This document shows, piece by piece, positions 27,101 through 34,157 of a DNA stretch of 55,702 bases. Origin of the DNA: JBPCNH01 sp051001455 (GTDB lineage Bacteria; Actinomycetota; CADDZG01; WHSQ01). The stretch spans positions 1 to 55,702 of the forward strand of contig JBPCNH010000028.1 in assembly GCA_051001455.1 (NCBI GenBank). The letters run 5' to 3'. The notes beneath the pieces were generated by a model. That model was given only the letters and a program-made list of their open reading frames with translations. It was not told the DNA's origin and did no database searches. Position 1 is the first letter of the stretch; each line of letters opens with the position of its first letter. Position numbers and translations under genes: made by a program.

Positions 27101-27432
27101 TCGTCGTTCTCGTGGATCGCCTCACCGGCGTTGAGCCCCATGCGTACGTCTAAGCCGCCGCTCGGGGACGCTTTCTCTGCATGCAGTGCCTTCTGGATGT
27201 CGACCGCACACCTGACGGCCCGGCGCGCCGAGGAGAACGCGATCATGAAGCCGTCGCCTAGGGACTTGATCTCTCGTCCTTCGTGGGCGGCGATCTGCTT
27301 ACGGATCACATCTTCGCAGTCGCGCAGGAGCGCACGCCCGTCGGCGTCACCGCTTCGACTCGTGAGCGCCGTCGAACCCTCGACGTCGGTGAAGAGGAGG
27401 GTCACCGTGCCCTCGATCATTTGCTCGGCCAC
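24160..27432 (-). CDS. Class III cyclase domain - AAA/NTPase - TPR regulator
   Basis: About 1090 residues from GTG 27432 (ATG 27420 is an alternative). Residues 8-170 form an adenylate/guanylate cyclase homology domain with both metal-binding Asp (FTDVEGST, D16; LGDGFM, D60) and DLFGSAVNAAARI. Residues about 185-460 form a STAND-type ATPase: PFVGRKTER, Walker A GGEPGVGKT (215-223), Walker B LILIIDDVHW. The remaining 600 or so residues are helical repeats of TPR type (bends such as ALRHYENALALYPDD). No DNA-binding domain is seen. These actinobacterial proteins are thought to be ATP-switched signalling hubs; the ligand is unknown. Confidence 0.9.
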   Translation of the reverse strand: MAEQMIEGTVTLLFTDVEGSTALTSRSGDADGRALLRDCEDVIRKQIAAHEGREIKSLGDGFMIAFSSARRAVRCAVDIQKALHAEKASPSGGLDVRMGLNAGEAIHENDDLFGSAVNAAARIASKAKGGEILISEVVKTLAGRVPDVEFVDRGRIKLKGLEDRFRVYEVAWTKDASALRPFERTPFVGRKTERAELCSFLDALTQGHGGVVAIGGEPGVGKTRLTEEVAEDARKRDHRVLIGRCYESEGAPPYIPFVEIIEAAMQEVPPETLRLALGDAGGEIAKIVPQLRTMFDDLPAPLELPAEQERRYLFNSLWEFIARAASTRPLILIIDDVHWADEPTLLAAEHIAQRLQNVAVLVLTTYRDTELEITRPLARSLESLVRRQQAHRIALKRLPEEGVRSMLHVMSRQEPPAPLVEAIYQETDGNPFFAEEVFKHLSEEGRLFDEHGNWLPDLKIAELDVPEGVKLVIGRRLERLTESTRVALSMAALTGKRFEYRVLEAVEELEPDDLLDAIDEAEAARLIKSETSSGEPVFSFAHELIRQTLLSSMALPRRQRRHLSIARALQQLYEKDLAARAADIAGHLLQAGSGTDPIETTHFLRLAGRRALDAAAFEDALRHYENALALYPDDTGLDYAQLLFEHGLALRTKGRFEEAFDAWRRAVTIYETAGERAAAGNICREIALQLGWIARGSEGVEWAVRGLATTEGMKTKDRADLLAICGASMSWIGQHDEGLRLIDEGIALAQELGDRYVLGRALGAKSLHHYFYMDFTESIDYGEQAKPLLNETGALWDTASFLPVTLFAYNLTGRFEDAQLLAQELLPLSERIGHQVGTMLTLRGVEWGSRSVDPRRFEKSARSDIAANLDYDLGWTSNGYTWLGVALAWQGRWDEALENHRTAVEIEAAGAFEGWSAGLLMVHLARLGRRQEIETLLEQKRAILEATERPPTVGEIGLALSCLEAAWLVGLHDVTASLRHLVEDLPRKGAHYRVFDFRTTELLIALACDAAGDRDLAEQHFDRAAELAAAVPAPMEEADVYLYRAKSLARRGEPVDGAEVRKLVDRAAELLEGCGMERYLELMKGSLSLP

Positions 27433-27530
27433 GGGTCGAAGCCTACGGCCCCACGGGCCGCGGTGGAAGTGGATCGCGGCGGCAGGTATTCGAGCTGCTG
27501 AGCTGGATCTTCCGGACGTCGGTGAGGCGC

Positions 27531-27920
27531 TTATCTCGGGGGACGTTGTCGATCCGGCGCGATCTTCAGGATGACCCGCTCGGAGGTGATCGCGTCCGGA
27601 TCGTACGGCTTGCCCATGTACTTCATGCTGAGATCGTCGATGTGCTGCCGGGCCTCCGGGCCTGTGATCACTTCGACGACGGATCCACGCACCTCCCCGT
27701 AGCGATAAGGGTTCCCGGTATCCCAGACGACCACGGACGCGCGCGGGTCCCTCTGGATGTTCTTGAATTTCGCCCGGTGGATCTCGGTATTGATGATCAT
27801 GTGGGTGTCGTCGGCATCGACCCACATCACGTGGGTCACCGGCGTCCCATCGCGGAGGAGCGTCGAGATCGTCCCGTAGTTGGGACCTTTGGCTAGAGCT
27901 TTGATCTTGTCGTCGAGCAT
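27531..27920 (-). CDS. PPOX-class pyridoxamine-phosphate-oxidase-like (F420/flavin) protein
   Basis: A 129-residue split beta-barrel protein. The pattern GTISTLLRDGTPVTHVMWVD, then INTEIHRAKFKNIQRDPRASVVV and YRYGEVRGSVVEV, is typical of the actinobacterial PPOX class, which binds F420 or a flavin. The motif TEIHRAKFKNIQRDPR matches the phosphate-binding region of that class. It probably reduces or binds a small substrate in the cytosol. It is 98 bp upstream of the cyclase-AAA gene on the same strand and could share a promoter. A ribosome site (aaggagg) precedes ATG 27920. Confidence 0.87.
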   Translation of the reverse strand: MLDDKIKALAKGPNYGTISTLLRDGTPVTHVMWVDADDTHMIINTEIHRAKFKNIQRDPRASVVVWDTGNPYRYGEVRGSVVEVITGPEARQHIDDLSMKYMGKPYDPDAITSERVILKIAPDRQRPPR

Positions 27921-28089
27921 CCGATCCTCCTTATTGAGAACGTTGTGCCGTCACGTCTTGGTCGCCCCTGACCCGTAGGACCTAAACATGGATGGAAGTC
28001 GCCTGTGACCGGGAGGAGCTAGAGGTGGGGCGGCGAATTGTTAGTTATACCGGTTAGCCCGGCATCCTTAGGTCTCTGAAAGGTTCGTC

Positions 28090-28236
28090 ATGAAGAAGAT
28101 CGCTATCGCTCTCGCCGTGATCGTTGCCTTCGCGGCGCTCTTCGCTCCGGCCGTCGGGGCCAAGTCGAAGAAGAAGAAGAAAAGTGACACGATGATGAGC
28201 ACCAAGATCTACAAGGCGCCGAAGAAGTTCAAGTAG
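28090..28236 (+). CDS. Small secreted Lys-rich peptide
   Basis: A 48-residue product, MKKIAIALAVIVAFAALFAP and on, with a clean signal peptide (cleavage after VGA, residue 24). The mature part is only 24 residues and very basic: a KSKKKKKS stretch, then SDTMMSTKIYKAPKKFK. A ribosome site (gaaagg) lies 6-7 nt before the ATG, and a hairpin follows at 28264, so it looks like a real single-gene unit. The same poly-Lys pattern follows the signal peptide of the protein at 35486. The function is unknown; cell-wall binding or an antimicrobial peptide is possible. Confidence 0.6.
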   Translation: MKKIAIALAVIVAFAALFAPAVGAKSKKKKKSDTMMSTKIYKAPKKFK

Positions 28237-28263
28237 CCACCGGTCATTCCGGGTTTCATCCAA

Positions 28264-28290
28264 GAGCCGGCCCATGAACTAGCCCGGCTC
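28264..28290 (+). terminator. Hairpin after the small secreted peptide gene
   Basis: A 7-bp perfect stem, GAGCCGG (28264-28270) and CCGGCTC (28284-28290), with a 13-nt loop. It lies 28 bp after the stop codon. No T tract follows, so termination is plausible but not certain. Confidence 0.45.
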
Positions 28291-28347
28291 CACGGGGAAG
28301 GGCGCGGTCAATACGGCCCGCCTCGCGGGTCGGCTACGGTGGCAGCC

Positions 28348-28980
28348 ATGGAGCAGTTCACTCAGATCGAACCCAACGAGCACGACCGCTTCGTCCTGCG
28401 GCAGAAGTTCCGCTTCGTCGTCAACGAATACGAGTTCTCGATCCCGGCCCCCGGAAGCGACGCACCGGGCCAGCCCTTCTGTTTCGTCAAGCAGAAGGCG
28501 TTCAAGTTCAAGGAAGACATCCGCTTCTACTCCGACGCCACCCGCGAGACCGAGCTGATGCGCATCAAAGCTCGCCAGCGCTTCGACCCCGCCGCCAAAT
28601 ACGATGTCACCGCGGCCGACGGCACCAAGATCGGCTACATCCAGAAGGTCTTCGGCAAGAGCCTGCTGCGCTCGACCTACAAGCTCTACGACGCGGACGG
28701 TAACGAGTTAGCTCTCGTGACGGAGAAGAACCTGGCCGTGGCGCTCGTTCGCAGGCTCGTCGGGTTCGTTCCCTTCATCGAGCATGTGGCCAACTGGCTC
28801 CCGATCCCGTACGACTTCGTCTTCCTGCGCGACGGCGTGCAGCTCGGTATCCACCACCGCCAGATGTGGAAGTTAAGGGACACCTACACGCTCGATATGA
28901 GCGGTGACCCCGAGCGGACGATCGATCGCCGGCTACTGCTTGCGATCGCGGTAGGGATGGACGCGCTGCAGGCCCGGTAG
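28348..28980 (+). CDS. LURP-one-related/tubby-like fold protein
   Basis: About 210 residues from ATG 28348 (GTG 28339 is an alternative). The protein is soluble and rich in beta strands: FVLRQKFRFVVNEYEFSI, PFCFVKQKAFKFKEDIRFYS, LMRIKARQRFDPAAKYDVT, GYIQKVFGKSLLRSTYKLYD. Repeated strand-turn units with a late hydrophobic helix (RLLLAIAVGMDAL) are the pattern of the LURP-one/phospholipid scramblase-like fold, where the helix is buried in a beta barrel. Bacterial members have no agreed function. It is a single gene between two unrelated ones. Confidence 0.75.
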   Translation: MEQFTQIEPNEHDRFVLRQKFRFVVNEYEFSIPAPGSDAPGQPFCFVKQKAFKFKEDIRFYSDATRETELMRIKARQRFDPAAKYDVTAADGTKIGYIQKVFGKSLLRSTYKLYDADGNELALVTEKNLAVALVRRLVGFVPFIEHVANWLPIPYDFVFLRDGVQLGIHHRQMWKLRDTYTLDMSGDPERTIDRRLLLAIAVGMDALQAR

Positions 28981-29007
28981 ACCCTTATTTTCCAATACCT
29001 TTGAGGT

Positions 29008-29334
29008 ATGGACTTCGTTCAGATGACCACGACCACCGAGAGCGCATCTGAAGCTCAGACCATCGCCGATCACCTCGTGGAGCAGCGGTTGGCGGCGTGC
29101 GTGCAGGTTAGCGGGCCGCTCACGAGCACCTACCGGTGGAAGGGGTCGGTAGAGAGATCCGAAGAGTTCATGTGCGTCATCAAGACCCGCAGGGCACTGG
29201 TGAGAGAGGTGGAAGTCGCGGTCCGCTCTCTACACTCGTACGACAATCCCGAGATCCTCGTCGTGCCGATACAAGACGGCAGCCCCGACTACCTAGCCTG
29301 GATCGAGTCGGAGACCGCCCCCGACGAAAGCTGA
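29008..29334 (+). CDS. cutA: CutA1-type divalent ion tolerance protein
   Basis: A 108-residue protein of the normal CutA length. Motifs: QTIADHLVEQRLAACVQV, STYRWKGSVERSEEFMCVIKT, and a late SYDNPEILVVPIQDG, all diagnostic. The Cys in AACVQ is the conserved metal-associated one. CutA forms trimers related to PII proteins; a role in copper tolerance was proposed from genetics but its mechanism is unclear. It is not part of the copper cluster at 9.8-13.9 kb. A gagg box sits close to ATG 29008. Confidence 0.93.
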   Translation: MDFVQMTTTTESASEAQTIADHLVEQRLAACVQVSGPLTSTYRWKGSVERSEEFMCVIKTRRALVREVEVAVRSLHSYDNPEILVVPIQDGSPDYLAWIESETAPDES

Positions 29335-29394
29335 CGAGCCAAGCAAACCTCCAGCGATGCCGACTCCTGGCGCCGCCGCTCGGACCCGTTGGGA

Positions 29395-30660
29395 TCAGCA
29401 GTACCAGCGGTAGGGGATCCCCTTCGGAAGCTTGGCCGTCCCCGAGCTTCCTTCCCACTCGCCGTCCGGCACCCAGCGGTAGAGCACCGCCATCCCGTAG
29501 AGGTCGAGGCTCGAGAGACACTTCATCTCGGTACGTTCTCCTCCGTCTCCGAAGGCGAACCCGTCGCCGTACACGAAGGGGGCGGGGCTGTTCATGAGAT
29601 CGGGCCCCAGCTTCTTGTGCCACGTCGTGGTGTGACCCAAGCCGAAGGTGTGACCGAACTCATGGGTGGTCACGATCTCGAGGTCGGTGAGCTCGGGGAA
29701 GTCCCACATCACCTGACCGGCTCGGGGCGATGAGCCGAACAGGCTGAGGGCGATGACTCGGCCGCTGTACCTGCTCTGGTCGCCCAGGCCGACCTGCTCG
29801 AGGACGTTGTTGACCGCGTCCTTCGTACTGGTGTCCCCGGCCACGCCCCTGAACGCCGGCCCGGCGGCCACATATCCCAGGATGACGTCGTAGCCGACTG
29901 GATCCACGGGGTCGGCACCGTCGAAGACCTCGATATGGATGCTGAGATCCTTCAGGTATCCGAACTTCGGGTAGTCGGCGGCGAACTCGGCCATGGCCTC
30001 GGTCCACTTGTGCGTGCCCCGCAGGGTTGCGTCGAGGTAATCCGCCACCGTCGGACCCAGGGGGTTGCCGAGGTCTCCGTGACTGGGCGGCACCAAAAGG
30101 ACCCGGGCGTCGGCGGTCTCGAGCGATCCTCCGAAGATGAGTTCGATGGGCTCGTTCCTCGGCTGCTCGCAGTTCATGAAGCAGAGGTCGTATTCGCCGA
30201 GCTCGTACTGATCGCTCTGTAGGTGCAGCCGGTACTGGCCCGATTCGAGGGCGCGATGCACCGCTACCCGAGTCGTCCCGACCTCGCTGGTGAATGCGGC
30301 GCTCGCGCTCACACCCGCTCCGCGGATCTTCGTCCCGACGTCGATCACGTTGCCGCTCGGGTCCAACAGGGTGATCGGGTCGGTGTCGCCGGCGTCGGTC
30401 TCGATCAGGATCGAGAGGGAGCTTCCCTCGGAGACATTGAACTTGTAGAAGTCATCGCCGTCACCGTTCTCGGCGTCGAGCTGGCCTTGGTAGAAGCCCC
30501 GCGGTTTGACCTTGGTTGCTTCCTCGAAGCTGTTTCCCGCGTCCTTGCCGGAGCCGGCGTCGTTCTGCGAGCCCGCGGCAGCGGGCGGGACCGTCCACAG
30601 GGCAGACGCCACAAGGGCGATAGCAAGGCCCCATCGCAGGTGCCGGATCACAGGTCGCAT
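29395..30660 (-). CDS. Secreted zinc metalloprotease (metzincin) with PPC-like domain
   Basis: A 421-residue protein with a signal peptide (1-29). A beta-rich PPC-like domain (about 45-160, GDGDDFYKFNVSEGSSLSI) precedes the catalytic part. The zinc motif HEFGHTFGLGH (H333, E334, H337, H343) is followed by a Met-turn candidate in DLMNSP (M356). These define a metzincin of matrixin-like type. Several Cys (160, 164, and near the C-terminus) suggest disulfides. No propeptide with a cysteine switch is clear. It probably degrades external protein. The 3' end is 60 bp from cutA, convergent. Confidence 0.88.
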   Translation of the reverse strand: MRPVIRHLRWGLAIALVASALWTVPPAAAGSQNDAGSGKDAGNSFEEATKVKPRGFYQGQLDAENGDGDDFYKFNVSEGSSLSILIETDAGDTDPITLLDPSGNVIDVGTKIRGAGVSASAAFTSEVGTTRVAVHRALESGQYRLHLQSDQYELGEYDLCFMNCEQPRNEPIELIFGGSLETADARVLLVPPSHGDLGNPLGPTVADYLDATLRGTHKWTEAMAEFAADYPKFGYLKDLSIHIEVFDGADPVDPVGYDVILGYVAAGPAFRGVAGDTSTKDAVNNVLEQVGLGDQSRYSGRVIALSLFGSSPRAGQVMWDFPELTDLEIVTTHEFGHTFGLGHTTTWHKKLGPDLMNSPAPFVYGDGFAFGDGGERTEMKCLSSLDLYGMAVLYRWVPDGEWEGSSGTAKLPKGIPYRWYC

Positions 30661-30800
30661 GGGGTAATGGTTCCACCTCGGTCACGAGTTTCCTCCGAAA
30701 CAACCCACCTCTCTAGGACTTTTCACGCCTAAGTCATCGGGGATAGCAGGACCGGGCGGTCCGGCATCGAATCTTCCAGCAGACGTCTTCAGGAGGTGGG

Positions 30801-32000
30801 TTGAACTTGCTCCGTAATCGCATCGCACTTTTCACCGCAATTTTCGCGGCCGTCGCGATGACGGCACCGCTCGCCGTCGCCGGGCCGGATCTGTCCGCGT
30901 CCGACACCCCTGGATTCGCGAGCGGCAACGTCGAGTGGGTGAGTATCAACCCCCGTCACACCGGCACCTCGGGCGGCAAGCTCGTCGGCAAGTACTACTA
31001 CATGACCGACCCTCGCGGCCTCTTCATCTACGACACCTCTGAGCCGGAAGCACCCGAGCTGGTCGGCGAGCTCCTCGCGCCGCAGATCGGCGCCGGAGCG
31101 GCACTGGCCCAGGAGGACCCGGACACCAACGGCAAGATCATGTTGGTCAACGCCTATTCCGAGAGCGGATCGCCCACCGGCCTCCTGATCGTCGACGTCA
31201 GCGACAAGAGCGCGCCGGAGGTGGTCGGGTCGATCGGCCTCACGGACCACACCTGGACGTGCTTCCTCAACTGCAAGTATGCGATCGGCCGCACCGGTTA
31301 CATCCTCGATCTCCGTGATCCGGAGAATCCTAAGGAGATCGGCAACTGGAAAGAGCACGTCGCCGGAGCGAACTACCTGCACGACTTCGAGGAGGTCGCA
31401 CCCGGTCTCTTGATCGGAGCGGGACAGCCCTCGTTCTACCTCGACCTGCGCAATCCCAAGAAGCCGAAGGAGCTATCCGCGTTCTCGCCGGAGTTCCACA
31501 CGCTCGGTTACCACTCGGCGATCTGGCCGCGCAATGGCAAAGACAAGCTGCTGCTCATGGGAGCCGAGGCTTCGCCGCAGGGACAAACCTCCAACGCCGG
31601 CAGCGACTGCGCGCAGGACGATGTCCATGCACTGGCGACCTTCGATGCGAGCGCCGCGGTTAAGAAGGGTCCGCGCCGTGGCGCCATCTTCAAGAAGCTC
31701 GAGGAGTGGCGCGTCGCGGGACGCGGCGCCTACGCCGATGGAAACGCTCCGGGTCACACGCTGTACTGCGGCCACTGGTTCGACCCGCACCCCGATTGGA
31801 AGAACGGCGGCATCGTTGCGATCGGGCACTACGACTGGGGTACGCGCTTCCTCGACATCTCCAGCAAGGGCGAGATAGAGGAGATCGGCTACTTCCAGCC
31901 GATCGCCGGCTACACCTCCTCGGCAGAGTGGATCAGCGACGACATCGTCTACGTCCACGACTACCGTCGCGGCCTAGAGATCCTGCGCTTCACCGAATAG
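30801..32000 (+). CDS. Secreted LVIVD-repeat-like beta-propeller protein
   Basis: A 399-residue protein from TTG 30801, which has an excellent aggaggt box 4 nt upstream. Signal peptide 1-27. Repeats of the form GLFIYDTSEPEAPELVG, GLLIVDVSDKSAPEVVGS, GYILDLRDPENPKEIGN, SFYLDLRNPKKPKELSAF and TRFLDISSKGEIEEIGYF recur, as in LVIVD/choice-of-anchor beta-propellers. His and Asp clusters (HTLGYHSAIW, HWFDPHPDW) might bind a metal. The biological role is unknown. It is divergent from the metalloprotease gene, with a 6-bp palindrome (30749-30762) between them. Confidence 0.8.
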   Translation: MNLLRNRIALFTAIFAAVAMTAPLAVAGPDLSASDTPGFASGNVEWVSINPRHTGTSGGKLVGKYYYMTDPRGLFIYDTSEPEAPELVGELLAPQIGAGAALAQEDPDTNGKIMLVNAYSESGSPTGLLIVDVSDKSAPEVVGSIGLTDHTWTCFLNCKYAIGRTGYILDLRDPENPKEIGNWKEHVAGANYLHDFEEVAPGLLIGAGQPSFYLDLRNPKKPKELSAFSPEFHTLGYHSAIWPRNGKDKLLLMGAEASPQGQTSNAGSDCAQDDVHALATFDASAAVKKGPRRGAIFKKLEEWRVAGRGAYADGNAPGHTLYCGHWFDPHPDWKNGGIVAIGHYDWGTRFLDISSKGEIEEIGYFQPIAGYTSSAEWISDDIVYVHDYRRGLEILRFTE

Positions 32001-32044
32001 CCGCCCGCGGCCCCTTCTTAGAGACGCGTGCTTAGGGCGCCGGA

Positions 32045-32118
32045 CCGGGTTCGGCACCCGGCATGCCCGGTTCCATCTCGGGTAGGGGAGTGAGCGATCC
32101 TGCGGATGCGCACTCCCC
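32045..32118. terminator. Two hairpins after the LVIVD-like gene
   Basis: The first hairpin is CCGGGT-TCGGC-ACCCGG (32045-32061). The second has 8-bp arms GGGGAGTG (32085-32092) and CACTCCCC (32111-32118) with an 18-nt loop. Both fall in the 219 bp between the propeller gene and the XRE gene. No T tract is present. A terminator or a regulatory structure is likely. Confidence 0.5.
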
Positions 32119-32179
32119 GTCGAAGGCGCTCGCCGCCCTTTCCCCACGACGTAAGCCAAGCGCGGCATTGAGATCTGAT

Positions 32180-32198
32180 GGAGTTAGATTTTAACTCC
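32180..32198. promoter_or_regulatory. Palindromic operator candidate of the XRE-MNT pair
   Basis: GGAGTTA (32180-32186) and TAACTCC (32192-32198) form a perfect 7-bp inverted repeat with a 5-bp AT-rich centre. It lies 22 bp before the ATG of the XRE protein, just ahead of ggaggt, so it overlaps the likely promoter. Autoregulation by the XRE protein is inferred. Confidence 0.65.
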
Positions 32199-32219
32199 GT
32201 TTGGAGGTATCATGACTGC

Positions 32220-32537
32220 ATGAAAGGCGGTGAGTTGATCCGCGAGGCGCGACGGCGCTCAGGACTCAGCCAGCAGGCGTTGGCCGAGCGTCTGGGAACC
32301 AGCCAGTCCGTCATCACTCGCTGGGAGACGGGGGAGCGATCCCCAACCTTTGAGGCCGTGGTCAGGGCGGTGCGGGCGTGCGGCTTGGAGATAACGGTGG
32401 GTATCGCAGCTCCCGACCCGGATCACGAGATGTTCTTGCGCGCTAACCGCAAGTTGAGTTCTGCCGAGCGGGTCGAGCAGATGACCGATCAAACGAAGGG
32501 GCTAAGGGAGCTGGTGGCTCGGGTGCGGAGATCGTGA
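32220..32537 (+). CDS. XRE-family DNA-binding protein (antitoxin-like)
   Basis: A 105-residue protein from ATG 32220. Residues about 5-60 form a helix-turn-helix of the Cro/CI type: LIREARRRSGLSQQALAERL then GTSQSVITRWETGERSP. The C-terminal part is helical and charged. It overlaps the next gene by GTGA, so the two are translated together. The gene pair, the palindrome upstream and the size resemble toxin-antitoxin modules, where the XRE protein represses the operon. The ggaggt box is 12 nt from the start, slightly far. Confidence 0.82.
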   Translation: MKGGELIREARRRSGLSQQALAERLGTSQSVITRWETGERSPTFEAVVRAVRACGLEITVGIAAPDPDHEMFLRANRKLSSAERVEQMTDQTKGLRELVARVRRS

Positions 32538-33052
32538 GCGAGCGAGAGTTTCGTCCTCTCAAGATCGCGGAGATCCTCGCCGAGCATGGAGTCGATTACG
32601 TCCTGATAGGAGGGCTGGCGAGCACGATCCACGGCGCGCCGTTCCCAACGGTCGATGTGGACGTCGTCCCTAGGCTCACAACGGACAACCTCGGCCGGCT
32701 CGCCGCTGCACTGCAGGTCCTGGATGCGCACCTTCGGGATGCTGATAACCCAGCCGGGGTAGCGATCCCTCTCGATGCCAGAGTGCTGAAGAAGGCGATC
32801 CCCGACTTCGGTTTCTTGCGCTTCGTAACGACCTACGGCTACGTAGACCTCATCTTCAAGCCCGCGGGCACTGAGGGGTTCCGCGATCTTGCGCGCTCGG
32901 CCTCGGAAGAGGATCTGGGCTCTGTCCGCGTGCGGGTCGCCAGTCTCGAGGATGTGATCCGCTCCAAACAGGCCACCGGTCGTCCACGGGACCTCGAGCA
33001 ATTACCGACCTTGCGCCGCCTGTTGGAGATGCAGAAGGATCCGAACGACTGA
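32534..33052 (+). CDS. MNT-like nucleotidyltransferase (AbiEii/DUF-type)
   Basis: A 172-residue protein from GTG 32534. The nucleotidyltransferase signature is present: LIGGLASTIHGAPFPTVDVDVV with GG at 26-27 and D41-x-D43, plus a later Asp in YGYVDLIFKP. The C-terminal helix-rich part (DVIRSKQATGRPRDLEQL) is typical of AbiEii-like and DUF6036-like proteins, where it binds the nucleotide. Coupled to an XRE gene, it could be the toxin or, as in HEPN-MNT systems, a modifying partner. No HEPN gene is adjacent, so I do not assign which role it has. Confidence 0.8.
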   Translation: MSEREFRPLKIAEILAEHGVDYVLIGGLASTIHGAPFPTVDVDVVPRLTTDNLGRLAAALQVLDAHLRDADNPAGVAIPLDARVLKKAIPDFGFLRFVTTYGYVDLIFKPAGTEGFRDLARSASEEDLGSVRVRVASLEDVIRSKQATGRPRDLEQLPTLRRLLEMQKDPND

Positions 33053-33721
33053 CTCTGCGTTCCGTGGAAGTCCGTTCGTTAGCGGTTAGTTCTTTGCGGT
33101 GTCCACACCGTTAGCCCCCCGCTCCGGGGTCGACGTCGTAGGCGAGTCCGCCGTAACCGACTCCTGATGTGTCGGCGACCTCCGCCTCAGAAAGTTGGTC
33201 GGTCGACCGGAGAGTTCTGTAGTCCATGGGCCCTGGATGCCCCATGGACTGGTTGAACCCATTCTTGAAGAGCTGTTGGATCAGCGACCCGCAGCGACCC
33301 AGGCGCCTAGTCGAAGTGGACTGGATTTCACTGGAGGGATGTTGAGGTTGCCCGCGGGACGCAGTTCGGTCGATCGAACATATGCACGGGGCAGCCCCAT
33401 CGGTGCTTGGGCTACACCGCTGACGAGTTCAATGAGGCAGACGTATGCAGGGGCTGGGGATTTCTGCGCGAATTCTCTCGCCCCCGTCCGGAGCCGCCAA
33501 TGTTCTTTGACAACTAGATAGTGACCGGCGGTCCGTGGCTGAATTCATCTCCGATCCAGGTGCGAGGTCGCCCAACCTGCAGCTTCGCGACGCTCGGCCG
33601 GAGGCTAAGAGGAAAGGTGCACCGGAACTCAGGCAGCGTGCGACTCTTAGTCGCTCGGTTCATCCGCACGTCGCGGAGGTAAGGTTGTGAGTGGCGCACG
33701 CACCCCAGGGGGAGGACAGCG
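33053..33721. other. 670-bp stretch without a supported gene, in an accessory patch
   Basis: No frame here shows convincing protein features. It holds a perfect 10-bp inverted repeat (33221-33250), a short minus-strand frame (ATG 33245 to stop 33111, 44 residues ending AYDVDPGAGG) that may be a small gene or a remnant, a 5-bp repeat GTTCG-GTCGAT-CGAAC (33364-33379), and the segment TTCTTTGACAACTAGATAG (33503-33521), which resembles conserved boxes of rRNA spacers. No tRNA is visible. Confidence 0.5.
33221..33250. repeat. Perfect 10-bp inverted repeat with 10-nt loop
   Basis: AGTCCATGGG (33221-33230) and CCCATGGACT (33241-33250) are exact reverse complements around a 10-nt loop. There is no T tract and no neighbouring stop codon that needs a terminator on the plus strand. 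It may be an operator, an insertion scar or a recombination site. Confidence 0.65.
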
Positions 33722-34144
33722 ATGGCGTACTCGGGTCCAAACAGTGCAGACGAAGCTTCACTTGACGACGCCATGCTCCGCATTTACCAGCACCTGGGGA
33801 AGGAGCATGGCTATTACGCAACCTATTTCCTGCTGATGCTCCGAGAAAATGGGGGGATTCGAACGGCGCAAAGGCTGTTGAACCCAATGAAGGGATGGTC
33901 AGAAGGTTTTCTCAAGATCGTGGAGCTTGGGCAATTGGAATGGACGGTAGAGGCTCTGATTCTTCGACCTGAGTTCAGGAGTCTTTTTGAAGAGCGGTGG
34001 TTGTCTGAAGCACGGCGACGATTAAAATCCGTCGGCTTCGACGTCGACCGCTGGGAAACGCAGGAATCGAATTGGGCGCACGCGCACGCGTTCAGCCACA
34101 ACTGCTACGGGCGGGCGGGCAAGCCTGTGGTTTTTCGCAGGTGA
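33722..34144 (+). CDS. Conserved hypothetical protein, lower GC, probably acquired
   Basis: A 140-residue protein with a strong ribosome site (gggggagga). It is helical, with IYQHLGKEHGYYATYFLLML, then GGIRTAQRLLNP, SEGFLKIVELGQLEWTVEAL and a final ARRRLKSVGFDVDRW. I know this pattern as a scattered family of unknown function found near mobile and defence genes, but cannot name it. Third codon positions are clearly less GC-rich than in the neighbours (for example tttttgaag), which suggests transfer. The gene runs into the 5' side of the sigma factor gene. Confidence 0.75.
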   Translation: MAYSGPNSADEASLDDAMLRIYQHLGKEHGYYATYFLLMLRENGGIRTAQRLLNPMKGWSEGFLKIVELGQLEWTVEALILRPEFRSLFEERWLSEARRRLKSVGFDVDRWETQESNWAHAHAFSHNCYGRAGKPVVFRR

Positions 34145-34157
34145 CGAGTCACCCAAG

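Noticed and set aside
33111..33245. 44-codon minus-strand frame ending AYDVDPGAGG
   Set aside because: It looks slightly coding-like, but has no ribosome site and no recognised family. Left as a note in the gap entry.
33195..33521. 108-codon plus-strand frame in the accessory gap
   Set aside because: No ribosome site, no motif and unbalanced composition. It crosses the inverted repeat and the spacer-like box.
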